A model generated the notes under the pieces. It saw only the letters and a program-made list of their open reading frames with translations, searched no databases and was not told where the DNA came from. DNA of 64,000 nt from positions 16,420,733-16,484,732 of the forward strand of contig NC_037257.1 in the NCBI RefSeq assembly GCF_000002425.4. The letters run 5' to 3'. Shown piece after piece: positions 12,584 through 23,927 of the stretch; position 1 is the stretch's first letter; every line of letters begins with the position of its first letter. The translations under genes and the position numbers were made by a program. This DNA comes from Physcomitrium patens. Lineage: Eukaryota > Streptophyta > Bryopsida > Funariales > Funariaceae.

Positions 12584-12869
12584 ACCCGGGGGCGAGTTTA
12601 TCAAGATTGGAGGGGGCAAACGTGCCATTCATGATGACTTGCCTGCCATCATAAGTGTCTAATCGGAGGCAAATGAGAGTGGTTGATTAGTGTATTAGAA
12701 CATCAGCAATCAAGATTAGGGATTCTTGTTTCATAACTGGTTAAACAGTTAGGAGAGGGGCACTCTGTGTAGCTGCCTTCAATATTTGTCTAGAATTGTT
12801 GAAGCACAGTTCGTTAGTGGAGAGTTTATGGCAAATCATAGTATTATTGTAAATACGCAGAGCTTTATA
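12584..12869 (+). other. A1 spacer between pol and ORF3
   Basis: About 286 bp with no convincing coding signal. The equivalent spacers are 321 bp in A2 and 338 bp in A3. It is the natural place for a promoter, splice acceptor or internal start feeding ORF3, but I cannot identify such a signal by eye. Confidence 0.5.
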
Positions 12870-14240
12870 ATGTCAAGGGAGAAGGTGAAGAGAGCCTCGG
12901 AGAAGGAGGAAGAGGGTAGAAGGATGAGGTCAAGGAGTAATATGGATGAGCTTTCTCTTTGTATACTCACAAATATGGAACCCATGCGGTTAGAAATTTG
13001 CTGGAATGCAACGCGGCAGAAGGATTTTAGAAGTGCACAGCTATATCCTTTTCTGCGAGCGACAGACAATTTACCATCAATCGACGTAGAACTATTGGAA
13101 GAATACTTGACAAACTATGATCCTGAGGATGGTTCGAGTGTTGTAAAAGGAAGGACTTTGGGAATTGATGAGAATACCTTGCATAAGGCATTACAGTTAC
13201 TAATAGGAGAGTTAGCGGTTGGGGCAGAAGAGTCTTCAGACTTCAATCTGGGGAGTTATTTTAAAGGAGGTATGACGTCCCTAGAAAGGAATCAAGGATG
13301 GCGGACGGCGGATGCACTTACATCAGAATTGATAGAGTGGATGTACTTCGTTCAGAAGAGGTTGGAATTAAATAGACATACGATGTATATGGCTAAACGA
13401 TTATTATATGTGACAATAGGCTCCTTCGAGGGTATGGTGTTTAATTGGGCAGCGTACGTGGCCACCAGAATTCATGCAGAGTTGAGTTACAAGCGTAGGT
13501 CAGGTAGAATTGCAACGCTTCTGTGTTCCAATTATATACAGTCTGCAATAATTTATGAGTTGAGTCAACCGTTGCCAGAGAAAGGGAAGACGATAGCAGC
13601 TCCAGTACTACCGAAATCGAGGAGCAATTTATTGACACTTCCATAGGGACCAGGAGAAACAAGCCAGCAGGCGGGAGAACCAATCAGTGTTCGGAAGAGA
13701 GGTCCAATGGTTCAGAGAGACAATAGGCCAGTGGACATTCAACATCGAACACCAGAGGAGAACAGTGTGAAAGAGCGATTTTTGATACAATTATCTCAAT
13801 TGCAGCAGACCACAAATGAATTGGTTGATCACACGAATTTTAAGCAGCAATTGGTGGCGTGTAAGAGGGAAATGGGAGAACAATGTCAAAAACTGTTGGA
13901 ACAAGATCGGATGAATAGGGCCACCAAAGAAGCCAATTCGAGAATGGAGCATGCCCTTGGAGTAAAACAGCAAGCGTGGAAAAAGGAAAGAGAGCGCCTT
14001 CACTAAGGAATGGCGCATTAGAAACAAGAACTCTCCAATTCTCTGAATCAATCAAAACTGGAAGTTGAGAAAATGAAGCAACAATTGGAATTGAACCAGA
14101 TGAAGATGGTGACTTTGGAACAAGAAAAGAAGACGATGAGTGACCAATTCAGAGTGAAAATAGAGGAAATGCAAGGGGAGATCAACACTCTGAAGGAGGT
14201 TGCAAAGAAATTGGAGGAAGAATTGGTCAGCGTTCAACGG

Positions 14241-15650
14241 TGTCATATTACGTGCTTTCCTGCTCGAGAACACGCCGGGCGTTTGGCTGTAGAAGGTAGT
14301 ATGGAGATTCGCCGATAGTCAAGCAGTCTATCAGTTTTGATTGCTGGAATGTAAACGACTGCAATAATGTACCGTAAATCTATACGGATGCTCTTCGACT
14401 ACTTGTCGAAGTCCTTTTTGCTCCAGCCGGTAGGTCTCTAGACGTTACAGAGAACCCTGAACAATCCAAATTGTTAATCTTCAATACCGCTTTGTACTTA
14501 CGATCTTGTATCCACTGACTGTCTTGTTAGATTAACCCAATAAATTTCATTCACTCCGCATACTCAATCCTATAGACACCCTTTTAATCCTTCAATCACA
14601 GACGTAACTCGATTTCACAAAACAGTCAAGAGTATTCAAACCCACTTCATTAAAAATCTCGATTCACCATTACAATACTGACTTCAGCAGCGATTGCCTC
14701 AGTCTTCCCAAAACTCTATGAAGAAGAAAAACCAAATTCTATGTCTTTCCTTCCCCGACCCGAAGCATGAAGCTCCTCTCTCTAATCCCCTTGATCTTCA
14801 AAAAAACCTCCAATGAAAACCAAACTAGTAACCTTGCAAAAGCTTGAAAAACTAGCTCCCCGATTCCAAGAAAAAAAAAACCCCCCAAAACTATTCTCTC
14901 TCCTAACCTTATCCTCTAAATTTCTTCAATCTTTCGTCTTGGATCCGGAATTGGCTCTCGCCATCAAGGCTTAGATCCGAAATTGGCTCTCGCCGTCAAA
15001 GCTTTTCTCCCCTCGTTTTTATCTTTAAGAGATCCTTTTATCGAAAACAACGTTCCCTGAAACAGCACAGAGAATAGGACAGCCCGAAACAGAATCAAAA
15101 CCTCGTAATCGGGACCACATTCAGTCGCCCAACCAATTCAGGTCCCATATTGGATAAGATGCCCGTAATAATCTGGATGTTTGTATAATTGGACCAATTT
15201 GGTCCTCGCGTCAGATTGGCTAAGACCCGTAGTAAGACCTGGATTTCCCGTAATTAGATTGCATTGGATTGACCGGCCAATTCAGGTCTCATATTGGATA
15301 AGAGTCCAGTAGTAACCTGGATGTTCCCGTAATTGGGTCTGCATTGGATTGCCCGGCCAATTCAGGTCTCATATTGGGTAAGAGGACTTGGATTGGATTC
15401 TCGAAATTAGATCCAATTGGCTCTTCGAACCCGTCGTGTAAATTGGTCCTTCTCTTCCTGCTGACTCCCTTTATTGGAATTGAATGGAGCATTTTAGTAT
15501 GCCCCAAATGACTGTAACGGGGTGACTGAACCTGGCCACTCAGTATTTGTACAGGAGTTGGTCGATGCTCCCAATATTCGAGGTAACTGAATATTAATAA
15601 AATTCCCCTTTTTTTTTATTTTCACTGTATACTCGTGTTATAACACGACA
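14241..15650 (-). repeat. Solo LTR of the TGTCG family, in A1 ORF3
   Basis: Starts TGTCATATTACG and ends ACACGACA, with the 4-bp duplication ACGG on both sides (14237-14240, 15651-15654). It matches the B LTR at both ends, including the terminal hairpin (TCGTGT-TATA-ACACGA), and is oriented the same way as B. The centre differs from B: it carries tandem repeats at about 15131-15420. Removing it restores the ORF3 frame exactly. Confidence 0.93.
15131..15420. repeat. Tandem repeats inside the solo LTR
   Basis: About four diverged units of roughly 60-85 bp, each opening like CCAATTCAGGTCTCATATTGG and continuing with a GTAATAA/CCTGGAT block. They start near 15131, 15190, 15276 and 15356. The B LTRs have at most one remnant (TCTCATATCCGG near 4420), so the array expanded in this subfamily. 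Position within the LTR would suit an enhancer-like U3 array (inference). Confidence 0.7.
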
Positions 15651-15949
15651 ACGGCCACAAGGGTCAATTGAAGGTTCAATTGAAAAATTAGAACAGAAGG
15701 TGAAGCAACAACAATACCAATTAGAGGCAAAAGATACCCGAATTCTGCAATTGGAAAGTCAAGTCCGTGAATTGGGAGCACTTAATGAAGATTTAATGGC
15801 CAAATTGAACATAATCCCAATAAATGTATCAGACGGGGAAGACAAAGAAGTGACTTTAGAATTGTAATTAGTAGCTATGAATATGGGCAATGCTAAGGAG
15901 TCATCAGTTCTTGTTTCGAACTGGTTGTTTACGAAGACGCTGCACAGTT

Positions 15950-15962
15950 AGGAATGGGGCTA
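15950..15962 (+). other. Polypurine tract of A1
   Basis: AGGAATGGGGCTA abuts the TGTAG start of the 3' LTR. The same tract, AGGAGTGGGGCTA, sits before the 3' LTR in A3, and its reverse complement follows the A4 LTR. In A2 the equivalent reads CGGAGTGGGGCTA. Confidence 0.75.
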
Positions 15963-16738
15963 TGTAGAATAAGTAGTTATTTGCTGATTTGTAGATACTT
16001 AGTTTATAGTGTAAACAGGGATAGATGACTGTTGGAAAGGTAGTTCAGTAGTTAAAATGGATGAATAGTTAGGAAAAGCAGTTTTCATTAGAGATGTAGC
16101 AGTTGATATCTCGTGGTAGGATAAGGAGGATGAGAGAGAGGAAGAAACGACCATTACTGTGATAGTGTGAGCCGGGATAAGCTTGGTGCTACCTCTTTTC
16201 TTTTGTTGTTATGTTCTTTGAAATAAGAGTATTGAGAGTTTCTGAATATTGTGAAGTGAATCATGGAATGAAAGTGTGATTGGAATTATATGTTATTGAA
16301 TGAGAAGAAGAGAGATTGAATGCTGAAATCTGAATGTAGTTCAGCAGAAAGAGTGAGTCTGTGGTTGTGTGAAACACTGTAATGTGAATGGTAGTTATGT
16401 GTGAAGAATTCCAGTAATTGGAATGAGGGTAATTGTGTGTTGAAGCTGTGATGTTGTGGTATTAGAGTTGGAGATTATAAGAGTGAAGATATATTGGTGG
16501 AAATAACAGTTATTGGTATGACTGAATTGTTGTAAGGAAGAGATTGATAAGGTGAAAGGAGAGATTATAGTTTTCTTGTGTGCTTAGACAATGGAAATAG
16601 AGACGATACATTGAAGTTAATTAATTGTGTGACCCTAACGCGAACGCTTAAGCAACTAGTCACTCCCCGTATTCGAATTCCCCTATACAGGTATATTCTG
16701 GGAGGTTTCTTTCGGAATAAGTAAAACGATCAACCACA
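15963..16738 (+). repeat. A1 3' LTR
   Basis: Same length as the 5' LTR (776 bp) with about 25 base differences, most of them C/T or G/A. It ends ATCAACCACA and is followed by the target duplication CTCAT. Confidence 0.95.
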
Positions 16739-16743
16739 CTCAT

Positions 16744-17833
16744 GTTCTTGAAAAATCTTGCAACTTTCACCATAATCTTTTTTACCACCATGAGATGTTC
16801 CATCCAAATTTCCATCATCCACTTGCATAAACATATTCAATGTAGAATAGCCATAATTTTCATTGTTATTGTCATTAATTTCTAAATCCTTGAGTTCCAT
16901 ATTGCCTTCAATTTTTTTGATATTTTGACCTTCCATAGTAATAATTTGATCAAAGTCTTTGTTCTTTCCTTCACCATCCTTGATAAAAGATCCACTTTCT
17001 TTCATTTGCAAAAAATTGGCTCCTCCTTCGAAGTCCTCCAGTTGCTGTTCTATTTCTCTTTTTTCAAGATTAATCCCTTGTATTGATAAAGATGATATAG
17101 AAGCCAAAGTAGAAGATTTCTTAGACCATATTCCAACTCCTTTAACTTGTGCTCTTTGTTGCTTTGCTAAAAGAATTGTTGCTTCTTTCAACTCTTCCCA
17201 ATTATTAATACAACCACTCTCCGTAGACTCATGTGCAAGAAGTATAAAAAGTTTGTCTCCCATGGCATCATCAAGACCATTTAAAAATAATTCTATTTTT
17301 ATAGCATCCAATGACTGTCTCTCTAAGGATGACAGTTGATAAAACCTCTTTTCAAATTCTTTCAGGAATTCATAAAGATCCATATGCGTGCCTAGTTGTA
17401 ATTCTATCTAATCCAAAAACTGTCGCTTGGTAATCTTATCCTCATTTGCATCAATAAATTCTTTCTTCAAAAGTTCTTGAAATTTTGACCATGTCTCCAC
17501 ACCCCTTTCAAGTAATCTCTTCACCTTTTTATGAATCCCAGGTTCAATAGCCAAATAAAAGCTTGAAATCATCTTTGCCTCAGGGATTTCGCATGTCTCC
17601 ATCTCACATGTATAAACTTGTAAAAACTTAGTGATGTTGCATCCGTTAAACCTCCCAAATTTGTTGAAAATTTCTTGTAATGCCTTTGTGATATTCCTTT
17701 CAATTGCTTGTATCTTTTTTTGTTCTTCCATAAATATACAAAAAGCCTCAAAAAACTCTTTAACATTTGGTCCATCCAAAGTATTCAACCTATCCAAAGA
17801 CTTCATTGAAATATCTTCCATTTTCTTCCACAA
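16744..17833 (-). pseudogene. B gag-like protein, N-terminal and middle part
   Basis: The minus frame starts at ATG 17833. It is clearly related to the gag of element C: KFGRFNGCNITKFLQVY here, against KVGRFDGRNITKFLRVY there, and FIDANEDKITKRQFLDWI against the C equivalent. Around 17402 the frame has one stop. A capsid-like helical region is followed by acidic, Asn-rich sequence. The frame ends at A1's target site. The zinc knuckle seen in C is not evident. Confidence 0.8.
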
Positions 17834-18090
17834 TGTTAAAAAAATATCCCTTGAAATGCTCCAATAAATAACTTATGATACCTCAAAATGCTCCAAGATG
17901 TCTATAAAGCCATAATATACTCCATAATAATCCAAATATCACCATTGCTTTTCAAAATATCCTCCAAAGCTCCAAGTCTTCCAAAAACTCTAAAATCAAC
18001 CTTGTCACAGATTGCACCATCAATCCAAATAACCACATAAAAAATCCAATACCTTCCACCCCAAACGTTTCACGTCGGGTTCACCACTTA
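17834..18090 (-). other. B leader with primer-binding site
   Basis: In the minus sense the LTR end CGACA is followed by a four-base spacer (TAAG) and then TGGTGAACCCGACGTGA (18070-18086), the expected place and form of a primer-binding site. I cannot assign the tRNA with confidence. The rest of the leader up to the gag ATG at 17833 holds nothing I recognise. Confidence 0.65.
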
Positions 18091-19415
18091 TGTCGTATTA
18101 CGTGTTGTCTTGTTCGGGAATACACTAGGTGTCTGGCTGTGGAAGGTATAATTATTTTTGTAAATAACAAAGAAACTCTAATAGATTTTATCCATGTATG
18201 AAGTATATAATTGAAATATCAATTTCCGAGTATTTAAAAACACTCCTCATAGTCATTTTAACCATACAATATTCCAATTACTTTATTTCTTTTATAATTA
18301 AGTTGTTTTTGTTTTTCTTAACAAGCCCTAACTCTAGCTAGTGAGCTTTGACAAGCTGTAACTTTTGATCTAACCGTCCACTTAGTGTGAAATTTTTCAC
18401 CCAAATACCAGTATAAGCCTTCTATATGCTCAAAAAATTTCAGCCCAACCCAACTTACAGATTGCAAGAAAACGCCCAAAAACCGCACTGATGACACTCG
18501 GCCGCAACCTTGAAATTTGATGTAGAAACTCCAAAAGTGATTTCTCCTTTGTCAACCGTTAACTCCAGCTCAAAATTGAATAGCCGCTTGATCTCTAAAT
18601 CTTCTATTACCAAGCCAAAAATTACATCAATCCAACTAGTAGATCTTTAGATATCACAGAAATCCTATCTAATCCTAGACTGCCAACTTCGGACAACTCT
18701 TTGTACTAAAACCCAGATATCTCTTGATTGCATTGTTAGATTAACACAAATTTTTGTATACGCTTAGGACACCCAACTATCCACACAATACCAAATTTTG
18801 ATCCATAGATGCTACACGACTTGCACAAACCAATTGAGAATGCAAACCATCAATGTTTTATATAAAATCCGAAACACCAAAATAAACACTGACTTTGAAA
18901 AGCGATTGCTCTCCCCTCACAAATCCTAATGAAACCAAACTAGTGACCTTGAAAAGAGCTTGAAGCTAGCTCTTCGATCCAAAAAAAACCCGATTTGAAA
19001 AAACCCCCATATTTTGCCCTAGGCGGCCGTTTTAGTGGCTGGAGGTCGGATTTCGACCCTATCTCATATCCGGCCGACCTCCGGATATCAATTTAATCTA
19101 TCCTAGTGGTTTTTTAGCCCGATCCTACCCTCAACTTAACCCTAGTATCAACCATGCTAATAAATTATCCTTTTCATCCTTTTTTTACTATTTTATGGCC
19201 TTTTTAAGGCAATAAAAAAGTTACTACAGCCTAGAAGGTAAAATTACTAACTAGTTTTTATCTACTAGCTATTAAGTGAAGAAAATAGGATTAGAGGCTT
19301 TTATAAAAGCCTTGTAAAATATATTGAATGCTTGTTGAACCATGATAATAGAATATTAATTAAAATATCATTTTTTTGTCATATTTTCACCATATAGTCG
19401 TGTCACAACATGACA
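18091..19415 (-). repeat. B 5' LTR
   Basis: Nearly the same as 3447-4770, with TGTCG and a slightly changed end (ACATGACA). It is followed by the duplication GCGT at 19416-19419, matching the other side of B. Confidence 0.93.
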
Positions 19416-19419
19416 GCGT

Positions 19420-20000
19420 ATAATCTTGTATCTTTTAGTTTTTGTAATACACAATAAACATAAACTTCTTCTTATTTTATGTTCTTAGAATAGATTAAAA
19501 TATTTTTCAAATAACAGATGACAAAATCATCAAGAAATTCATCAAAGACATCATTCATTAGATATTAAAAAGTAGCTGGTGCATTTGTGAGTCTAAAAGG
19601 CATGACATTATATTCAAAATATCTATATCTAGTTTGAAAAGCAATCTTCAATTCATCTCCTTCTTTGATTCCAACAGGGCTACATGCTCTTTGTAGATCT
19701 ATTTTTGTATAGATCTTTACTTGATTTAATTGATTAAGAAGCCTGAAAATCAAAGATAGAGGATACCTATTCTTGATAATGATCTTGTTAAGTTCTCGAT
19801 AATCCACACACATGTACAGAGATTTGTCTTTTTTCTTCACAAATAAGCAAGGAAAATCGGTTGGAGATTTAAAATGGCATGTAAAGTTTTTAGCCAAGTT
19901 TTCATCAATGTACTCTTTGAATGCAACTATTTTCATCATTTTGTGATAGGCTATAGATTGGTTCAAACGGTGGTTGAATTTTTTCTTGAAGATCAATGGT
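19420..20000 (-). pseudogene. E2 reverse transcriptase, catalytic part
   Basis: Minus frame with SPTDFPCLFVKKKDKSLYMC, the CVDYRELNKI block and YFEYNVMPFRLTNAPATF, all standard Ty3/gypsy RT motifs. The active site YLDD has decayed to YLKN (CYLKNILIYS). The frame stops at B's insertion and continues at 3446. Confidence 0.85.
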
Positions 20001-20864
20001 ACAATTATAAAGACGATGCTCCAGAAGAATATCTATATTTTTTTTTTCAAAAATGTCTTGAAAATCTTGATACTGATTAAGAATACTACTTGATATCTTC
20101 TCACCATCAAAAATGGACATGGCATATATAGAAAAAGATGGTCCTTTATATGTAGCATGCATGAAATTTTTTGCACCTATCAATAAAGATTTAAATATAC
20201 TAGACTTATGGATTTCTATTAGCTTAATAGGACCTTGGATTAAATTATGGAAAAAATTGAGATTGCCAGAAATCTAGTCCATTTGAAGGTTATATCTTTC
20301 CAACTATGATAATTCTAAAATGATTAGATTAGAAGGAGACTTAATCACATTAAATATTATTAAACTATTATAACCACTAGTTGCTACTTCTACAGGAATA
20401 GTTTTATATGTGACATCTCTAAAAGATAATGAACATCCTCCTATTACTTCTACATGCACAGGTTTGATTTTCTTAACTAAAGATATATCTTATTTTTTGA
20501 CAAAGTCTTTATCTATAAAACAAGTTGAGGCTCTTGAATCCAACAAGACTAAGACTTAGTGATTTTTTGGTCTTAAATAGACTTCTATTGTAAAACAAGA
20601 AAAGAGATCAAAGGAGAGAATATGATCTTTCTTAGATGCTGGACATGATTCCAGCTGTATAGTCCCTATTGTAACTAAAGCAACATGTTTTTTGATACAT
20701 TATCTTCTTTGATAATCATGCTACTCATTTTATAATTGTGTTGTTTCTTTGGATAATATTGAAAAGCTAAACATACTATATTGAGAAGCTACACTATAAG
20801 CATGAACCCTCTTGATGTTGTTAATTCTTTTCCTACTCTATGAAGAATTTAAAACGTATCATAT
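20001..20864 (-). pseudogene. E2 protease and end of gag
   Basis: Minus strand: about 20500-20560 reads LLDSRASTCFIDKDF, a decayed form of the [14 protein letters not shown] protease site of F. The linker to RT (DIFEKKNIDILLEHRLYNC) also matches F. From about 20570 up to 20864 lies a poorly kept stretch at the gag C-terminus. The frame breaks at 20864, where a solo D LTR enters. Confidence 0.75.
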
Positions 20865-22070
20865 TGTCAGTGTATATTTCATCCCTCTATCCAAATTACC
20901 AGATGGCTTCAATTAAGAGTTTCTTATAATAGATAGTATGAAGTCAAAGATGCAATGAACAAGAACAAAAGGAGAAACAACACAAACAAGTGAAAAGAAT
21001 GTATACAAGCAAATATACACTCCAAAACTCTATCACAGTCTGTTCACGAAATTTTTATCCAATAAAAAAAATAAAAATAAAAATAAAAAGTATATTTTTA
21101 GGAAGTTAATTTTTTAAGCTTTCCAATCATATAAGAAACTTATAAATCCGAATTACTATGAGTAAGTTATGAAGGTTTAAATAATAATAAGTAAATAAAT
21201 AAAAGTTAAGTAAAAATATTTTACCTCAAGGATAACTTACTTATAGGTCAAGGGTTCGAGCCTCACCAAGGTTCACATGTAGTATATATTAGTTGTCTTA
21301 AGAGGCCTTGAGGCCTTAGTCTTATCTTCCTACCTATACCCAAGGTGCTACAACCCATATGGGACTTGTACACCTTTCTTCCTACAAGGACTAGACTAGC
21401 TGTTGGTCCTCCTATTTTCTACTAGTAAAACTCATTTTTTTGTATTTTTGACTTCATCATGGTGTTTAAAAACACCCAATTAGCTTAAGAACTTGATGTG
21501 GCCTTTAAATCTTACTTCCTTTCTTTATAATGGCTTCCAAAATTATAAAATTTATTTTTACCAAGATCTTAAATATTGCTCTAAAAATTCCTAAAAAATT
21601 TTAAATAAAATTTAAATAAATTTTGAAAAATCCTATAATATTTCTATAATGCTAATATCCATGTAAGGCTATATTTTCCTACCTTCTTAATTTTCAATAA
21701 TAATAAACACCAATTTAAATCTACTATTAATCCTATTTTTATATCAATAATTAAAATGACATGAGGTTCTTTCTCATGCTTCTTCTAACTACTAATATTT
21801 ATAGTTTTTATAAATAGTACATATAGATAGAACACTAATATAAATATTGGTCTTAATAAATAATCCTTAATACTCAAAAATAAATAAAAATACTAAATCA
21901 ACAAAGATAATTTCCTCTAAGACTTACTAAGATTCTATCTCCACCACTAATATTCTAATTTTCTATTTTTCAAAGGATTTCTATACTACTCACTATATAT
22001 TGTGTTTTAAAGCATTCTAAATGCATATTTTTATTCTAAAACAACAAGTGGGTCAATTTGATGGCTCATA
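20865..22070. repeat. Solo D LTR (i), in E2 gag
   Basis: A 1206-bp copy of the D LTR in the reverse arrangement (starts TGTCAGTGTATATTTC, ends GATGGCTCATA; family ends are TGTGAGTG and CACTCACA type). Flanks are CATAT and AATAT, a 5-bp duplication with one change. It carries GGGTTCGAGCC at 21252-21262, like a pol III B box. Nothing in it is coding. Confidence 0.88.
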
Positions 22071-22277
22071 AATATCAATTTGTATTGATTTTGGCTTTGA
22101 TTAATAAGTTTATGAGAACTTAGGAATTGCCATTATTATTTGATTTGTTCTTCTTCAGCCATATATTTCTTCTTGACATCTTTCAAATAATTGATTATCA
22201 TATGCAATGGCTTGAATAATAAATTATTCTAAAAATTGTATCTTTCGCATTGTCAATAATAAGAGTTTGACATTATT
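22071..22277 (-). pseudogene. E2 gag, internal piece
   Basis: Minus reading gives a weak match to the F segment MITMPKADTLEELISQAI...DNRLFELRQE: here LIIDNAKDT, then NQLFERCQEEIYG. It follows on directly from 62115-62200 once G is removed. Several stops and frame changes are present. Confidence 0.6.
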
Positions 22278-22831
22278 TATAATATGGTATAGATAAAATA
22301 ATTATATAAATAATTAGAAACATGGAAGTTTTTAGAATTGAAATTAGATTAGTGGACTAAGTAGGACCTATCATAGAACATTCTACAAAGGATTTAGGGC
22401 GGTTATTTAGGTAGAGTCCACCATTAAACTTTCTAAAAGAAAGCTTAAGGTAGTTATTTGAGTAGGACCTACCATAGAACCTTCTAAAAAAGAAATTTAA
22501 GGGGGTGATTTAGATAAGATCTACCACCTAAAAACATTCTAGAAAGTCTAAGGTGCTAAGACAAGGTATAAATAAGAGTGTTCAGGGCGTTTTGGAGCAT
22601 TTGGTGAGGTATGGCTTCGAATCGTTTCTCTTAATAAAATTTGGTTTTGCATCTTTATGTTCAGATCTATTCTGTTTTGTTTTCGTGTATTCAGTTTTGT
22701 CTTTTATGTCCTATTCTATTTAGTTCTATTTAGTTTTGTTTTAGTCTGTTTTATCTTATTTTGTGAAGAGGCCCTATGTTGTTGCAGATTGAAAGGATCT
22801 TGGATTTTTTACATTGTTTAGTCCTATTGCA
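22278..22831 (+). repeat. G 5' LTR
   Basis: Starts TATAATATGGTATAGA (TG decayed to TA) and matches the copy at 61571. A TATAAATA box is at 22567-22574, also kept in the 3' LTR (61860-61867). The end, CTATTGCA, is followed at once by the primer-binding site. Confidence 0.85.
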
Positions 22832-22847
22832 TTGATATCACAGCATG
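22832..22847 (+). other. Primer-binding site of G (initiator-Met type, decayed)
   Basis: TTGATATCACAGCATG directly after the LTR resembles TGGTATCAGAGCATG, the usual initiator-tRNA-Met site of plant LTR elements, with three changes. Confidence 0.7.
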
Positions 22848-22849
22848 TT

Positions 22850-23923
22850 AGACTATTTACTTTTGATAGCATGTCGATAGTTATCATTTAGTCCAAGATC
22901 AGTTAATGTAGTCACAAGAGATGTTGTGTTGAGGCTATCACAAGCTATTCTTAAAAAGCCAATAAGGAGGTAAAAAAGTATTATAATAGTGGAGTCCAAC
23001 GGAGAAATTATAATATGAGAGATATGGCATAGCAATCCCAAATGGAAGGTCAAATACAACTCCTTTTAGACGAGATAGCTACTTTGTAAGGGCAAATAGA
23101 AGCCTTGAAGATAAGAAAGTTGACATCTGCTAGGTTGAAATTGAGTAAGCCTTGTACATACACTGAAACTTCAAGACAAGAAGATGTATGTCAATGGCTC
23201 TTTAATATGTGACAATATTTCTAACTATTTGAGGCATATACCATTGAAAGAATTATATATGCACCCAGCTATTTGAGAGATGCAGCAACCATTTAGTAGC
23301 GATATTGAATTCAAAGTTATAGAGCTCTAAGTAGATTTTGTGATTGAAAGGAATTTGAGACTGAGTTTAAAAATTAATTTTGACCCATCAATGTGGAAAA
23401 GATAACATGCCATCACTTAAAAAATCTTATACAAGCTAAGTCAAAGCAAGATTATGTCTCACAATTTAAGTCCTTAGGTCTCCAAAATTGGCAATATTTT
23501 GGAAGTAGAAATGATGGATCAATTCTTACAAGGTTTGAAACTTGGAGTCTAGTTAGAGATAGAGCTAAGAAATCCTCAAACATTCAAAGAAGCAATTCGG
23601 ATTGCAAAGAAGATTGATGCTATAGATTTCAAAAATTGTAGAGCACAACCTATAGCAAGAAGTCTTATGCCGCTATGTAATATTACGACACAACAACCAA
23701 TACCAATAGAAATTAATACCTTGCAAGGATCATTGATACCATAAAAATAAAAAATATTAATATAAAAAAAATTGTGTTTCTATTATTGAGAGCTAGGCCA
23801 TCATATTAGAAGTTGTCTACATCGTCAAAGTACAAGTACAGCCACGATATGATGAATTTAAAGTCTTGAAACTCATCAAGTCAATAATGAGTCAAAATAA
23901 GAAAATGAGACTCTTCAATAAAG
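22850..23923 (+). pseudogene. G gag
   Basis: The best part is 23393-23620: VEKITCHHLKNLIQ, then DYVSQFKSLGLQ, and in the next frame a segment equivalent to NPQTFKEAIRIAKKIDAID. These are retrotransposon-gag motifs. A decayed knuckle (CFYY....GHHIRSC) follows near 23775. The frame is interrupted at 23928 by a solo LTR. Many stops. Confidence 0.75.
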
Positions 23924-23927
23924 GCGT

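Larger units (their letters stand above)
12870..15867 (+). pseudogene. A1 ORF3: conserved globular domain plus coiled coil (split by a solo LTR)
   Basis: Start at ATG 12870 (MSREKVKRAS), because A3 and A4 start the same way. One frame runs to 14240, resumes at 15655 after the solo LTR (join ...Q-R-P-Q-G...) and ends at TAA 15865: about 527 codons. Residues about 35-230 are a conserved block with YDPEDGSS, YFKGGMTSLERNQGW and FNWAAYVATRIHAE. The rest is heptad-rich coiled coil (KQQLELNQMK, KKLEEELVS). Stops sit at 13644, 14004 and 14019. It has no signal peptide and no membrane segment, so it is not a classic envelope. Function unknown; present in A1-A4. Confidence 0.8.
5434..16738 (+). mobile_element. 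A1: full-length Athila/Tat-like element with an extra 3' ORF
   Basis: Identical-length LTRs (776 bp each, 5434-6209 and 15963-16738) and the 5-bp duplication CTCAT (5429-5433, 16739-16743) define it. It is inserted in B's gag. Inside are a tRNA-Asp-type primer site, pre-gag, gag, protease-RT-RNase H, integrase, ORF3 and a polypurine tract. ORF3 is interrupted by a solo LTR (14241-15650). I count about 25 differences between the LTRs by hand, roughly 3%. The gag-pol frame has only a few stops and one frameshift. Confidence 0.95.
3447..19415 (-). mobile_element. B: gag-only, non-autonomous Ty3/gypsy-like element
   Basis: Two LTRs of 1324 and 1325 bp (3447-4770, 18091-19415) flank about 2 kb of unique interior, once A1 (5434-16738) is taken out. 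Both outer flanks carry the 4-bp duplication GCGT (3443-3446, 19416-19419). The interior has a primer-binding site, a minus-strand gag-like frame and a polypurine tract, but no protease, RT or integrase. B therefore needed enzymes from a relative; element C in this window has related gag and LTRs. The LTR pair differs at a few percent of positions by eye. Confidence 0.88.

Noticed and set aside
14237-15655. 5-bp target duplication AACGG with an LTR ending ACGAC
   Set aside because: It fits this copy and the 51324 copy, but B and the 23928 copy have a mismatch at that extra base, so 4 bp with TGTCG/CGACA ends is the consistent reading.
12870-15867. ORF3 as a classical envelope gene
   Set aside because: No signal peptide, no membrane span and no furin-type site are visible; the C-terminal half is soluble coiled coil.
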